A stretch of 64,000 bases of DNA from Paulownia fortunei (taxonomy: Eukaryota; Streptophyta; Magnoliopsida; Lamiales; Paulowniaceae): NCBI GenBank assembly GCA_019321725.1, contig CM033117.1:124001-188000 (forward strand), written 5' to 3'. Positions 40,275-52,961 of this stretch are shown here, one piece after another; the stretch's first letter is position 1; each line of letters starts with the position of its first letter. The notes below the pieces were generated by a model. That model was not told where the DNA came from, searched no databases, and saw only the letters and a list, made by a program, of their open reading frames with translations. Both the position numbers and the translations under genes were made by a program.

Positions 40275-41143
40275 AACTTCTCTTTCTCGTTGTTTGTCTC
40301 CCTTTCATATATCCCGTTAGAGTACCGGGATCCTCAAAATGCATGAAATACTGATTAATGCAAAAGTGGTGGCATGTAGATTGTCTAAAGATTCCCAATG
40401 CAATACTGTGAATACCATACTGCCAATGCTTGTTTGGTTAGTTTTTGTGGACTTCAAAATCATAGCTGTGACTTTTTCTGCCTGTGTTTGACTGGTGGAG
40501 GTTACAAACATGAAACTTTAGTCTTTAAGTACCTTGGTGAAAGTTGAAACTGAAAAAGATTCAGAATATCTGAATATTTCCTTCTGTAACTAGACAGACT
40601 GCATAAACATCATTTATATTCTAATCACATGTATTGTTACACAATCTCTCCCTGAGATTCCCTGGCAACTCAAGATCCAGTTTGATGATATTAAAAAGAT
40701 TGCTAAAGTTCAAATCATAAGTTAAAAAAAAACTCTTTTCTACTGTTAAGTTTTTCAAGATTCTTACACAGTGCCTTCGTAATTCCAAGGTACAATATTG
40801 AAGAAAATAACAATTTGGAAGTTGGCATCATTGGTCTCTTAATTGAAAACTAGCAGACTGAAAATAATTTCCCATGTACAAATCCATTGTATGAAAACAA
40901 CAACAATAAAAAAGACAACATATGTTGTTCCAATTATTATTCTTTGAATTAGGGATTGATATCCCACAATATACAAGAACTGAGTTCATAATTGCAAGTC
41001 TGAAAAGATGCTAAACCAGAATTATGACTATGGATCAAAACTCAAGAAAAGTAATGTAATTTGATACATGAAACCTGTCCTTTAAATTTTATATCTGCCA
41101 ATGAAAACTTTGAAGCCGAATAAATTAATATTTCAGCTCAATT
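40275..41143. other. Spacer between convergent F-box and OXLD1-like genes
   Basis: The two genes point towards each other, so this holds both 3' UTRs. No further coding sequence recognised. Confidence 0.5.
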
Positions 41144-41659
41144 TCAAGAAGTCTTAGAATCAGCCTTGTAAAGCCTGTTATATTCCTCGAGCTCATCATA
41201 ATACACATCCCACACGCACCTCACACATCCGCTGCCGCAGCAATCACCCGGCAACGGCTTCTCCGGCGGCGGCGGAATGGCGGGCGTTGACTTTTCCGAT
41301 GCCTTCTCCTTTTCCTCTTTGCTTTTACTGAAGTTCAACGTCGTTGGGTCGACCTTTTCCGGTTCAACAACCTTGTTCTTCGATTCTTCGGACATTGTAT
41401 CGTGGTTAACGGAGGTGAAATGGTTAGTGATAGAAAAGGCTTCTTGGGGGTTATTGAATCTGAAATGATACTGAGTGGTGGTGATGCGTCGGAGGGTGAG
41501 ATCTCTTAAGGGCATGGTAGATTTATGTTGGTGACGGACATTCTGGAGACGGCGGCGGGAATGGTGGTGGAGATTGGCGGGTGATGGTGATGAAGCGGAC
41601 GGAGATAGGCAATAGGGATATTGACGTATTTGGCAGGATAAGGCAGTGCTCGTCTCCAT
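41144..41659 (-). CDS. Oxidoreductase-like domain protein (OXLD1-type, PF09791 family)
   Basis: Single-exon gene of 171 residues. The C-terminal part carries the short oxidoreductase-like N-terminal domain at residues about 129-162: PPPPEKPLPGDCCGSGCVRC then VWDVYYDELEEYN, with cysteines 140, 141, 145 and 148. The name is historical: no enzyme activity is established for this small domain, and animal OXLD1 is mitochondrial. The first 70 or so residues are rich in Ser, Arg and His with few acids, compatible with a mitochondrial or plastid transit peptide (inference). A charged Lys/Glu linker follows. A later in-frame Met (residue 89, MSEESKN) could be an alternative start giving a cytosolic form. 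Frame intact. Confidence 0.85.
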   Translation of the reverse strand: METSTALSCQIRQYPYCLSPSASSPSPANLHHHSRRRLQNVRHQHKSTMPLRDLTLRRITTTQYHFRFNNPQEAFSITNHFTSVNHDTMSEESKNKVVEPEKVDPTTLNFSKSKEEKEKASEKSTPAIPPPPEKPLPGDCCGSGCVRCVWDVYYDELEEYNRLYKADSKTS

Positions 41660-42774
41660 TTACCGGTATACTACTGTTGAAGTATTAACTTTTGACCAAT
41701 TCCAATTCTTGTTTGAATAATTTTCTGACCAATACCTATTGATTCGATTTACTGAAAATTACTATTCTACACCTTTTGCGGTATAATACATGTTGTATTT
41801 AGTATTTTTTATTTTATTTTATGTGCGGTTGGAAAGTACTGAATAATATATCATTGTGTTCATATTTTATTTTATAGTATAATTACATGTTGAATATTTT
41901 ATAGTATAATTACACTTAAATTCAACGTTTCATAAATATTTGATATTATTACTCTTCTTCTCAAAATTCTAATTAGAAGTTAATTACAACAAGTTAATGA
42001 ATGTTAAAAAACTTGTGAGGGGTTAACTTCGTATATTTTAATAATAAAAATAAGAATATTTATTATGTTGGTACGGATATTTTCATTGGTTTGAATCGTT
42101 AGACTTTTATGGGTTTATTAAATTATTATAACTCAATTTTATATGTTAAATTATGATATCTATGAATTCCGCATATTAGATTAGATTTTATTTTTATTTC
42201 GACCAACAATCCAAATAGACATTTTAAATTTAACTTATTATTGAGTATATATTTAGTTGATGACCCATCAATGGTATTAAAAGTGAGTAGGATGCAATTT
42301 TTCATCTTTTTATATAGCAAGTTAACTAATAATTAAAAGTAATATATGATAAGACATGAACCTTATACCATTACAAAGTAGCAACTTAATTTAATCACCA
42401 AGTAACAAATTACTCCATCAAAAATTTTATGGTCCAAGTTGATTTTAGATGAGATTTAAAAAGATAAGTTTGTGTATATTTACATAATTATTTTTAAAAG
42501 TAGTAATTGAAAGTTAGTTGTGCAACGTTATTAAGTGAAATAATTTTGAAAAATAAATTCATTTAAGAAAATAACTTCTTATTGTGGGACATACTGAAAA
42601 ATAAATAAGACAATAAATTTTGTACAGTCCAAGTATTAATTAATTGTGGTGTTTTAAATGGTTCTTTATGGATTTGCCAACAAAACCAACGGAGATTCCA
42701 GTAAAAAGCAGATCATAGTATGCAATTCCAATTTCCAAAAGCATCCACCAATTTTTGACTCTTCACGTTGTATA

Positions 42775-43192
42775 TATCAATATTTTTAAAATTAAATTGA
42801 ATTGGTTGATTCAATCGATTCAATAAAAAATCAGAGATCGATCTGGTTCGTTTAGGCCCAAAAACTATTTTAACCGATCAAAATCGATCAAAACTGATTT
42901 GTCTGGTTTTAATATTTATTTTTTTAATTTTTGTAAAAGTTTAAATTTGATATTTTGTTATATTTGTGTGATTATTTGAATTTTATGTTTTGTTATATGT
43001 GTTTTTATGTAACTATTTATTTATTTTTATATTTAAAATATATTACATAATAAATAATCTATTATATTATCATTTAACATAATAAAATAAAAAATTATAA
43101 TTAATTTTTATTAAATCGATCTGACTGTATATTGAACTGCTAATTTTAACAAAATTAATTTAATGAAAAATTTAATTATGAAAACATTGATA
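42775..43192. repeat. TIR-bearing dispersed repeat, family R1, copy 2
   Basis: Inverted ends TATCAATATTTTTAAAATTA and (complement of the right end) TATCAATGTTTTCATAATTA continue for about 24 bases with about 21 matches. The interior repeats the block order of 27567-27974 in the same orientation, from TTGGTTGATTCAAT to ATTAAATCGATC and the AATTATGAAAACA end. About 420 bp, no reading frame. A MITE-like element. Confidence 0.65.
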
Positions 43193-43849
43193 CATATCAT
43201 GCAATGTCCTGTCCTCAACTCGCAAAACCAAGAATGTCACTTGCTAACTTATCTCGCGAAAACATGTATATAAAGTTGGACAACTATAGATGACGAAACA
43301 TCAGTTGTGTTGTCCCCCAATCTGTGTCCTCACATAATGAATTTCCACCCAATCTCAGTATCATTCACATGGTGAGCACAAATTGAATTTAGACATTATA
43401 GATTAACTTCAGCGTGAAAATGTATTCTTATGAAAAACAACTTATTACAAAAAAACAAGATTTGTCCCCCGCCCCCACCCAAAGGTTGAGATAAAAGCTA
43501 CAACAATACAACCACCATTTTAAATTATATAACAAAAACATTAGATAAAAAAGAAGGCTTACCCCACAACCACAATTAGAAACTAGGGATAATTACATAA
43601 GTCCCCTGACCTTTGATGTAATTACAGCAACACCTTTTGATTTTGTGAAATTATACTAACACCTCCTATTAGTGTCTGCGGGCCAAAAGAGTGAATGATG
43701 TCTTCTTTTGCTATATATGTACAATAATTTTGGATGTGTTGTCTATCTTTTTTATATATAGATTGTTTATCCGATTTTATGATATAGAGAAGTTATATAA
43801 AAATAAAATATATGTTGATGGGTAATGAGTCTAAAATAAGTTCAATAGG

Positions 43850-44165
43850 TAAAGTTTAAAAGAATAATGTAAATCATAAACTAAAATCTCTTTAAGACAA
43901 TCCATTATATGCCATAAGGTCCAAGCCAACAGACTCATGAGAACCAAATAATCTATATATCATACTATAAAGGATTGCACCTTCCGACCTTATAGGTATA
44001 AATACCTCAATTTTCCACTATTTTAAGATACTATTTAATACAAAAATATTTTATTTCTCTCAACTTTATACTGACTTAAATGTTGGATGAGTATTCTTGA
44101 TATTCCTAACAGTTTATCTGTATCGCAGGCAGAATCCCAATATGTAACTCACTTACTGATAAGGG
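43850..44165. mobile_element. LTR-like remnant, copy 1
   Basis: Shares ordered blocks with 62670-62955: CAAGCCAACAGACTCAT-like, AATAATCTATATATCATA, TATAAATACCTCA (TATA-like), TTTATACTGACTT and TGTATCGCAGGCAGAA. The series TATA box, then ACTGACTT, then CAGGYAGAACCC is typical of the R-U5 region of Ty3/gypsy LTRs. No internal retroelement domain is seen nearby, so at most a solo or broken LTR. Class is inference. Confidence 0.45.
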
Positions 44166-44788
44166 ACAAAATCATGAGTTGACACCTCTAATACTTTTGA
44201 TGAGATCCAAACTTTGATCACCTTATTTTAACCACATATATATATATATATATATTGATGATAGTATTATAGAAAGGATATATATCATTTACTTTTTACT
44301 AACCTTTGAAAGATAGCATATAATACTATATTAAGCAATCTAAAATAGGGGGATTTTAGAAATTTAACAAAAAATGTATTTTAGTTGCAAGAATTTTTAT
44401 CAAAACTTAATAAGAAGGACAAACATTGAATCAAAAGGTGAGTGAATGATTTTGATAATAAACTAATTTTTTTTTAGGGATAATAACGAATTTTTTTCTA
44501 TGTTTTCCTCTAGTAATATTCCATGTATCAATTGTACAAGAATGTCATGTCAGCAAAGACAAGTAGATGTCCTCCATGCATTACCAAATGCAAGTTGCCT
44601 TTCAATAATTTCTTTGACACATGTAGTACAACGCATAGTTACGCTTACCGATTCAAGAATCTTTCAGTCAACTAATATGTCTAAATCCGACAGTCTCAGG
44701 CTCTGAGCACAAATATTGAAAAAGAAGAATGAGAGAGAATTATTCTAAAATTATTTATTACTTAAGTAATAAAAGTATTTGACAACAA

Positions 44789-44859
44789 GCACCAGTGGTC
44801 TAGTGGTAGAATAGTACCCTGCCACGGTACAGACCCGGGTTCGATTCCCGGCTGGTGCA
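44789..44859 (+). tRNA. tRNA-Gly (anticodon GCC)
   Basis: 71 bases folding as a complete tRNA. Acceptor stem GCACCAG pairs with CTGGTGC plus discriminator A, D-arm is TGGTCTAGTGGTAGAAT, and the anticodon loop is CTGCCAC with GCC at 44821-44823. The T-arm has the B-box GGTTCGATTCC. Upstream is a CAA-type motif (GACAACAA) and downstream are T4 (44861) and T5 (44872) pol III terminators, the usual set-up of a working plant tRNA gene. No intron. Confidence 0.97.
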
Positions 44860-44860
44860 G

Positions 44861-44876
44861 TTTTAGCTGTCTTTTT
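44861..44876 (+). terminator. Pol III T-run terminators of tRNA-Gly
   Basis: TTTT directly after the tRNA 3' end and TTTTT 8 bases later. Confidence 0.75.
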
Positions 44877-45205
44877 ACCAAATATTTTCACAAAGAAATT
44901 TGAGGGGTTGTTCATAAACCAGCAATTTATTTAATTTTATTGGAAATTTAGAGGTGTTGTTTATTTAGTATAACTGAATTAAACCGAATATTGAAAATTT
45001 GATACACCAAAATAGAGCATATCAAATATAGTTGAAATTAATCAATTTAGTTATTTCACAATTTATTTTTTTTGGGTTTTTTGACCTCATAATTTGATTA
45101 ACCAAATTAATTTTAAAATTATAAATAATTCAAAAATCAAGGAGTAAAATCATACTTTTTATGTATCATTTTATAGTTTTGGTAACTAAACAAAAATAGA
45201 AAATG

Positions 45206-45441
45206 ATACTCCCTTCATTCCATCCCATGTTAATATTTTAGTTTAACTTGACATTGAGTTTTAAATAAGAGTTGAAAAAATAAGATTTTTTTATATTTAA
45301 ATAATAATCTTTAAAAGTAGTTGTTGAAAAATAGTAGTGACCCATATTACTATAAAGTAAGAGAATATTTTTGAGAAAGAACTTCAATTTAGAAAATGAA
45401 GCCTTTTGTTTTAAGACGTACCAAATTGAGACAGAAAAAAT
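45206..45441. mobile_element. Degenerate Stowaway-like MITE
   Basis: Starts TACTCCCTTCATTCCATCCCAT, close to the CTCCCTCCGTCCC start of plant Stowaway (Tc1/mariner) elements. It continues with the usual interior (AGTGACCCATATTA, TAAAGTAAGAGA) and ends near AAATTGAGACAGAAAAAATA, a worn version of the complementary end. Confidence 0.5.
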
Positions 45442-46149
45442 ATAAAAACTAAATAGTAATATAAAATATATACATAATAATTAAATATAAAAATGATAAT
45501 TCGATATTGGATATGGTTCAATGAACCAAAATAATATATCAAAATCAGATTCAATACTAAAATTTTGTAAAAATAAAAATCCATTACCAAATTCAAAATA
45601 TTTTCAATTCAATTTTAGTACATACTATATTTCTATTCAATTGATTTACCAAATTATAAATACCTCTAAAAAGTATAAAAAGTAAAATTTGGGATGTCAG
45701 CGAGCGGATGGAGCATACCAGCTTTAAGCTAAAGGATTTTCTACAAGGAATAAGAAAAAGAATGTAAGGCTGGATTATTATTTGCCTTTTTTTCCGCAAA
45801 AGGAGTTGATTTTTTTTTTTTTAAATAATGATATATTCATATTTGAAATAAAAAAAGTAATGGAGTGCCCTCGACAAAGATTTTGTATTCTAATATATAT
45901 AATCTGTAATTATCCTAATCACCGAATTTGTCTTAAGAATCAGTAAAAAAAAATCATATTCAAATCCAATAAATCCACTTAAAAAGGGATAATAACTCAC
46001 TATTTCTTTCTATATAATCATCCACAACTCACTAATCATCACACTTTCGAATAATTCTTTCTCCTATAGTCCTCGTTCCTCTAGCCTCTTCTTATGTCTT
46101 CTGCCAATCTTTTCAAATCGTATATATAATTAAAAAATAAATTAAATTA

Positions 46150-46420
46150 TTAAAATTAATTATTAAAATTTATTTAAACTCATTATATTATATATAATAA
46201 ATCAACAAGATCGAACACATTTTTCGTTTAATAAAATTTATAATTTGAATCGAACTCAACTCCATTAAAAAAAAAATGTATAAAAAAATTAAATTATTCA
46301 AACTGAATTCATATTCTATTTGATTAAAATTTATTTAAACTGAATTCGAGTATCAAACATATTAAGTTTAAATATAAATTTTAAAATTTAATAAAATTTT
46401 TAATAAATTTGAATAATAAC
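46150..46420. repeat. Degenerate dispersed repeat, family R2, copy 2
   Basis: Inverted relative to 26590-26900. Contains TTGAATCGAACTCAACTC followed by an A-rich block and AAATTATTCAAACTGAATTC, matching the order in the other copies. Non-coding. Confidence 0.5.
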
Positions 46421-47810
46421 CCACATGACTTGTATGTCATTTCAAATTGCATCGATTTGAAGTGGGTAGGCTCCAACTTAGAGAGGCCGGTGCTTGCCCG
46501 CATGCACACGTGGAGCACCGACAGTGAAAACCAAGGGCGGCAAGTATGCTTGGTAAAACACATTTAAATTCAAATATCATATAATCTTCCATGATTCAAA
46601 TTTTTTTGTCCGAGACTATCAAATGTCAAAACCTTAATCCACTAGCAGCCCGACACGTAGCTGGAGCCAATGGGGCAGAGCAGAATCCCGGAAAACGACC
46701 TTGAGCCGGCGGTTCTATTTCTCACGTTATTTTACTTGGTAAAAAAACCGTCAAGTATTGGAATATACACTACACAAGAAATACTGTATTTTGTACACTA
46801 CTACTTCTCTACCATCACTGTATTTCTTGGAAAATATAGCTGTAACTATACCATATCATAAGTGGTTATTTTACACATTTGGTTCGAATTTGAACCAATT
46901 ACGTAATAAATATACTCATAAATTCATCTGAAAATCGATTTAAATTTAATCAAATTAAATTTGAATTAAAACTTCCTATAATAATTTATATCTCCACATC
47001 AAAGTGAAAAGTGAAAGCATTCTTCATATTTAATTTTGTATGCATTCTTAGTACTTGTCAATTATCACGAGGGCTAAATTCTAATTTAGGGAACAATGGG
47101 GTGGAGAGGAATCATTTCAGCTGGGGGTAGATTGGGGACAAAAAGGCTGGAGAATGGAGGTTCAGACGTCATTTGGTCTGATTTTGTACATATACTTGTG
47201 ATCAAGTGAGTCCTTGCTTCCAAGCAATGCCATCCCAATCCCCATCCATCATGATAAATACCACTACAATCCATTTTTCAGGAATAGATCTCACAATCTC
47301 TTCCAGTAGGTGCTTTTAAGGTTTGAACCTAATTAATAACTAATGTCGAATGATCGTTAGGTTAGTCGGGATTGTTTTTAATTTAAATAGTCTTAATTTT
47401 AATTATGATTTTATAACCACGTGTGAATGTTGAAATTACCACTTCTGTATAGTAATAACAATTGGTGAGACACTGAGTTCTTTTTTTCAAATAGAGAAAG
47501 ATTTAATAGTGATGACGTGAGATGCTTATGAGTAATGTGCTATCCATAATGAACTCATTCTTGACACTTTGTGGTGTTTCCATTGAAAATGGCGAGACTT
47601 TTTGTCCAAAATTCTATAATTTTGATGTGGACTACTTTATATTACGATGAGGTACACGTCACTCATTTTGAATTTAAATAGTTTTTTATTGTAGAAATTG
47701 TAAGACCAAAATTCTGTGATAGTGTCAAAGTGCGATGCTTATTTGGGAGGGTGTGCAACATATACAGTATACGACATTTAAAAGGTCATTTTTGGGATTT
47801 TGTAATGGTA

Positions 47811-47920
47811 TTTTCACTAGAAATGGTGAAAAATATAGAAGGTTTTATTTTCACTAGAAATGGTGAAAAATATAGAAGGTTTTATTTTCACTAGAAATGG
47901 TGAAAAATATAGAAGGTTTC
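47811..47920. repeat. Tandem array, 3 x 37 bp, hairpin-bearing
   Basis: Units start at 47811, 47848 and 47885 and are nearly identical. Each contains TTTTCAC-TAGAAATG-GTGAAAA, a perfect 7-bp inverted repeat with an 8-base loop. A fourth partial TTTCAC start lies beyond 47918, before the CA repeat. Confidence 0.9.
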
Positions 47921-47928
47921 ACTGTTTT

Positions 47929-47989
<61 letters not shown>
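47929..47989. repeat. (CA)n(TA)n compound microsatellite
   Basis: About 12 CA units followed by about 18 TA units, directly downstream of the 37-bp array. Confidence 0.9.
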
Positions 47990-47992
<3 letters not shown>

Positions 47993-49423
47993 TCATATAT
48001 ATAAAAATTTGATTTTCTCCCGTGAATTAGGTTGCTGACATTTTCTATACTTTGCACCTTTTCTTCATTTACCATTAATTCTTGGCAGTATTCCTGATGC
48101 TGATTTTCAAACATAGCTTCATTTCTTATATTGATGGCCATTTTCTACAGGGCCGATTATTTCAAACTTGAAAGCTTCATATAACGTTGAAATAAAGTTG
48201 TAAATTATGTGGGCAAAATGGTGGTGGGAGACTTAATTATGAGTGAATTATTCACATAATGGACCTAAATAAGATAGGCAGAGCACTGAAGCTAAATCAA
48301 ATCACATTAGCATAGGAAAACAATTATTAACATAATAATAAAAGTTAATTTGGCAACAACTTTCTAGCTGTCACACTCTAACAGAGGTAATCTATTTGGA
48401 TTATTCAGACCAAAAAGAGGAAAAAAAGGGGTAAGAAAAATAATTATTTGGTCTGTATTCCATTTCCCTGAGGAGGAAGAAGAAGAAATCTAGAGCATTT
48501 TTCATGGCTAAGTTAAAAAAGCAAGAGCGGGAAAAGCAACCAGTATGCTGAACTACCTTTAAAGAGTGCTGATTAATGCGGTAGGTTTCCACAAGTAAAT
48601 TAGTCAAAGGAAATGGCCCAATTTTTCAAATTTCACAAGTCTCTCTCTCTCTCTCAATAATTCTTTTTTTTTTTCTCTCTTTTTTTGTAGGCCAAAAGAA
48701 GTAAATCATTTTCCCCAGAGTCTTTATCCCATAATCAATATTTCCATGCTTTTGAATGCAATATACAAAAGATAGTTGGATACTTTTGTGGTAAAATGAA
48801 GTTTTATGGGTCTCGCTTTCTCCAAATGATATAAATTGTATGGTATACAGGTTGAACAAAATGGGATATTATAAAATGTGAATAGTAGAAAAATATATAT
48901 GACATTCTCCTATAGAAATACTAATAATAACATTCAAATTGAGTACAAAAAAATGGGAATTCAGTAGACCAAAACTGTAAAACAACTCAACTGTATTTCT
49001 TGAACAATAAGGATAATCTTTATAATCTCAAAGGTGAATTACACAATATTTAAGCAGAGCCGTTACATACAACATTATAAATAATCACTCACAATATTAC
49101 GATAATAGATAATAATCTCATAATCCACACATTAGGTGGACAAATCTAGACAAAAAGTCCGAGACAAATGAAGGGGATAAATAACACAAAAGAGCAAGAT
49201 AAGAAGATTATTATTTTTTTAAATCATTTCATTTATTTCCCAGTCTTTTTTATACGGTATATTGTCACTTTGAGACGCTTTAATCCTTATACCCAATCCC
49301 TCCTCTTCTCTCTCATTCAATGCTTTACCGAACTCACCACCACATTTTTCTCTACACATTCAACCCTTTTCCCCACTCTTCTTCATCGCCTCATCTTCTT
49401 TCCTCTTCCTCACCTCGTCTTCA

Positions 49424-49544
49424 GGTGCTCCTCCTTTTCTTTTTCTTAATTGTTAGTACATTTTTGTTGGTTCGTGTCCATTTTGTGAAAAAGATGAAAT
49501 CTTGTGCATAAATTGGCTTATTTGCATGTGAGTTTTTGTTTGTA
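49424..49544 (+). other. Probable 5' UTR intron of GATA gene
   Basis: A CT-rich leader (49290-49423) is followed by TTCAG|GTGCTC as donor and TTTGTAG|GGAATGG as acceptor, only four bases before the GATA start codon. Removing it would join the CT-rich leader to the start. Inference from splice signals. Confidence 0.5.
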
Positions 49545-49548
49545 GGGA

Positions 49549-50665
49549 ATGGAGTGCGTGCAAGGGGCTTTGGCAAGCGGGTTTGGACCAGAGATGGCTT
49601 CGAAAACTGCGGCGTTTATGGATGACTTCTTGAGCGTTAACGGCACTCCTAACGGCCTTTCCGGGGATGAGTTTTTTGTTGACCAACTCCTGGACTTCTC
49701 TAATGACTTCTCCGAAGCAGAAGAACAGCCCCAGCAACTGGAAGAACCGGAGGGGAAGGAACAGGACCAGAAAGAAATTTGCTCTGTTTCACAAGAAAAA
49801 CAAACAGCGGTGGAGAACAGTGCTCTGTCCGCAAACGACGATTTTGGGTCTCTCCCTGAAAGTGAATTAAGCGTTCCGGTAAGCATAAGTTACATTTTTC
49901 TTTTTTTCTTTTTGCTGAAACTATTGTGCAAAAATAAACGTTTTTGGAGTGTGTATTTGTGAAGGGAAAATAGGAAAGAACTGAAAGATGCCATCTTTTT
50001 TACAGGCCGAGGGCTTGGAGAGTTTGGAATGGTTATCTCATTTCGTAGAGGACTCATTTTCCGATTACTCGCTCACCGGGAAATTGCCATCTATGCCGAC
50101 GGAGAAGCGGCCCGAACCAGAGATTACGGTCCAGGAACAGGCCTGTTTCACCACTCCAGTTCAAACCAAGGCCCGAACCAAGAGAGCCCGAACAGGGGTC
50201 CGCGTTTGGCCGGTTTTATCGCCTTCATTCACCGAGTCCTCCACCTCGTCCTCATCTTCATCCTCCTCCGCGACGTCGTTTTCTCCCCCGAATCCCTGGG
50301 CGGTTCAGAGCCAAACCGGCGAGTCTTTTCTGGGAAAGCCGCTGCCCAAGAAGCAAAAAAAGAAACCGGCTGACCCCTCCGCCGCCGGTGGAGCTGGAAC
50401 GGGCCAGCCAAGGAGGTGCAGCCATTGTGGCGTAACGAAGACCCCACAGTGGCGGGCCGGTCCGCTCGGTTCGAAGACACTTTGTAATGCTTGCGGGGTG
50501 AGGTATAAGTCGGGTCGACTTTTACCCGAATACCGACCCGCATGCAGCCCGACTTTCTCGAGCGAGTTGCACTCTAACAACCACCGCAAAGTTTTGGAGA
50601 TGCGGCGCAAAAAGGAGTCGGAAACGGAATCCGCTGGTCTTCCCCCGTCGGTTGAGAGTTTTTGA
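49549..50665 (+). CDS. GATA zinc-finger transcription factor (GATA5/6/7-like)
   Basis: Plant GATA factor binding WGATAR sites in the nucleus, with family roles in light and hormone responses. Two exons, 49549-49878 and 50006-50665, joined in phase 0 to 329 residues. Exon 1 is acidic ([13 protein letters not shown], then [24 protein letters not shown]), as in group A GATA proteins. Exon 2 starts [19 protein letters not shown], another conserved block. A basic stretch ([10 protein letters not shown], likely nuclear localisation) precedes the type IV finger C-x2-C-x18-C-x2-C at residues 247-272 ([22 protein letters not shown]). The signature tail is [20 protein letters not shown] then [12 protein letters not shown]. 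Start chosen at the first Met of the exon. The exon is GC-rich compared with its surroundings, as plant coding exons are. Frame intact. Confidence 0.95.
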
Positions 50666-52929
50666 AGAGCTATTACTTTTAGCAGGTAGGAAAAGAAAAA
50701 AAGAAAAAAAGAAAAAGTCAGCTTTAGATGAAGAGTCTTAAATTTTAAGCCGTAACCGGAGTGATTGTACCCCGGCTCATGTTAATTAGGCCCCCCGGTT
50801 TACTTAGTGTACATTCTTTTCAAGGACCCGTGGTTTGGTGAGGTAGGTTACTAGGCAGTGTAACTGATTAGGAGAGACTTTTATGTTTAATGTAATTCGA
50901 ATTAAAGCCTTAATTTTCATTATTTAGGTCTTTTTCGTTTTTCTATTTTAACCCCACAATTCTTTTTCGAAATCTTGTTCACTAATAGGAAAAGGTAGGG
51001 CTTTGCGGATTGGTGGGCGGGCTGTGGACTTTAAAAGATTTATTTAAATGGGATTGAATGTTTTAATATTTAAATGAAATTTATATATATTTTAAAAAAT
51101 ATTTAAATAAATAAAATGAAATTTTCTGTTTAAAAGTGTTTGAAATGGTTCAACTTTTTGTGTGGGGAGGCCGTTGAAAAGCGAAAACGTTATGAGGTAA
51201 TAAGCTGCACGCCACAAGCTAACAAGACTCACATGGGTTGGGTGGGGTGGGGATAAAAATGGTCATGGCGTGAAGTCTAAGCATTCCTCACTTTGTTAAA
51301 TTTCATGGGGCTACACCTCTTTTTCTGTTTAATCATTTAGCATCAAATGTCCTGAATATGGGCAGGTTAATTTAATTCCAATGTCCATCTTTTGGGAAGA
51401 CAAAGGGTAAACCTAGTTTTGCTCACGGCTTCCTATTTATGTCACAAACAAGTTTGAGGATATATTTTTGGTCCGTTTTTCGCATTGCGAAATTGTGCGA
51501 CTAGCTTTTGCAGGGTGTTCTTTTATTGTTATTGCGAGTTAATCGGACTTTATTTATTTTTTATACATATCGTACTTCTTTTCACACTTTTTTAGTGAAT
51601 ACAAATGAAAAGAAAGATACTGGTTAAAAATCTTATAAATATAAGTATCGAGATTCAATTCTAGTATGAGATTAAGTATTGAACGGAAAGGAAGCTTGAT
51701 GGTAAATGGAGAAATATTGATAAATATTTTTTTATTTTTTTTTGAGAGGCATAAATATTGAGAATTCAAGATTCAAGCTTTTGTATTAATTCAATGATCA
51801 CAAATTTGAAGCCGGCCTAGGGTAGAAAATATGTGTAGTCTTCTCATGGAGTATCTTTAATCACTACCCATGAATATGGTTTTTTGGGACATCCAAATTT
51901 AGTGTAAATTAAAATTGTGGATGCTGATGTGGACCAGGGTTGTTGGACAATAGGATGTACACTTTCTGCAAGGAATCAAATATATATATATATAATTTTA
52001 ATTTTCGATGTTACCCATATATATATATATATAAAATAAAGTGGCTTCAATCCAATGCCTTTTTTTCTTTAGCATTTCTTTCTTTTGTCAGTGAGAGTGG
52101 CAGAGGACTTTCTGTGGTACAAAAGAAAAGACAAGAAAAGGGGAAGAGGGGTAGCATCAAAAGAGACTGTTTTTAGGCAGGGATTTGAAGGAAGACATTA
52201 CTCTTGGTGGGGTACCTTTCATGCTATTTTTTGAAAGAGTAAATATTGGCATTAATCATTTACACATCCCATGCCATATAAAAAAAATCAACCATCTTTG
52301 GATTGTTGTACAATTGGTGGGATTTTTTTTTATTAAGAGTACTCACAAATCTGCAGTTGGAAATTGAGGATCAACTTCATTAGTTATATGTAACAATTTT
52401 TCATTCAATTGATCAGGTTATCTCTAAAATATTTGAACTCTGAACTAAATCATTAGTCCCGTACAAATATGGGAAACATACCATTAGGCCAAAGGGCCTT
52501 TGGTGGGTTTGGTGGGTTATCTCTAAATATTGGAGTGTATTAATTTTTCGTTTTAATACTTGTATTTTAATTTATATTCTAAAAATTGAGTTTTCTATTT
52601 GTATCATGAATAAATTATAAGGAGAGTCGTGGAATTGTATCACATAAGCTCTTTCGATGCTTAATTAATAAAATTTTAAAAAGAATAATTATCAACTTAA
52701 AACAAGTAATAAAGTGCATACTTTATAAATGAGTATGGAGAAATTATTTATATTTGTTTAATTATGACATGTGGCTCATAAGTCTTTTATATAATTTGGG
52801 CCTTTTGAGCCTACCAAATTATTTGAAATTAAATTAAATATGTTGGGTTAAAATAAAATAAAATAAACATACTTATCACTCATAGATGATATCAAAATAT
52901 CAATAACTAATCAATACAATCTATACCTT

Positions 52930-52936
<7 letters not shown>

Positions 52937-52960
<24 letters not shown>

Positions 52961-52961
52961 T
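52937..52961. repeat. (TA)n microsatellite
   Basis: About 12 TA units. Confidence 0.85.

Larger units (their letters stand above)
41660..44788. other. AT-rich spacer
   Basis: No protein exon recognised. Contains a TIR-bearing repeat (42775-43192), an LTR-like remnant (43850-44165) and a (TA)n at 44237-44256. A stretch near 42430-42650 (with GTGGGACATACTGAAAAATAAATAAGACAA) looks like the worn end of a Stowaway-type MITE. Confidence 0.5.
44877..49300. other. Spacer with repeats
   Basis: No protein exon recognised. Contains a Stowaway-like MITE (45206-45441), a degenerate repeat (46150-46420), a 3 x 37-bp tandem array (47811-47920) and a CA/TA microsatellite. Stretches at 46440-46560, 46640-46730 and 47080-47280 are less AT-rich, but I see no motif in any frame. 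Confidence 0.45.

Noticed and set aside
46440..47280. Less AT-rich blocks upstream of the GATA gene considered as exons
   Set aside because: Frames are short and carry no motif, and no consistent splice chain could be built.
47811..47920. Three evenly spaced repeats considered as a CRISPR array
   Set aside because: Units are directly abutting with no unique spacers, in a plant genome; it is a tandem repeat.
49988..50373. Alternative frames inside GATA exon 2
   Set aside because: GC-rich exon shadows; the GATA frame carries the zinc finger and conserved blocks.
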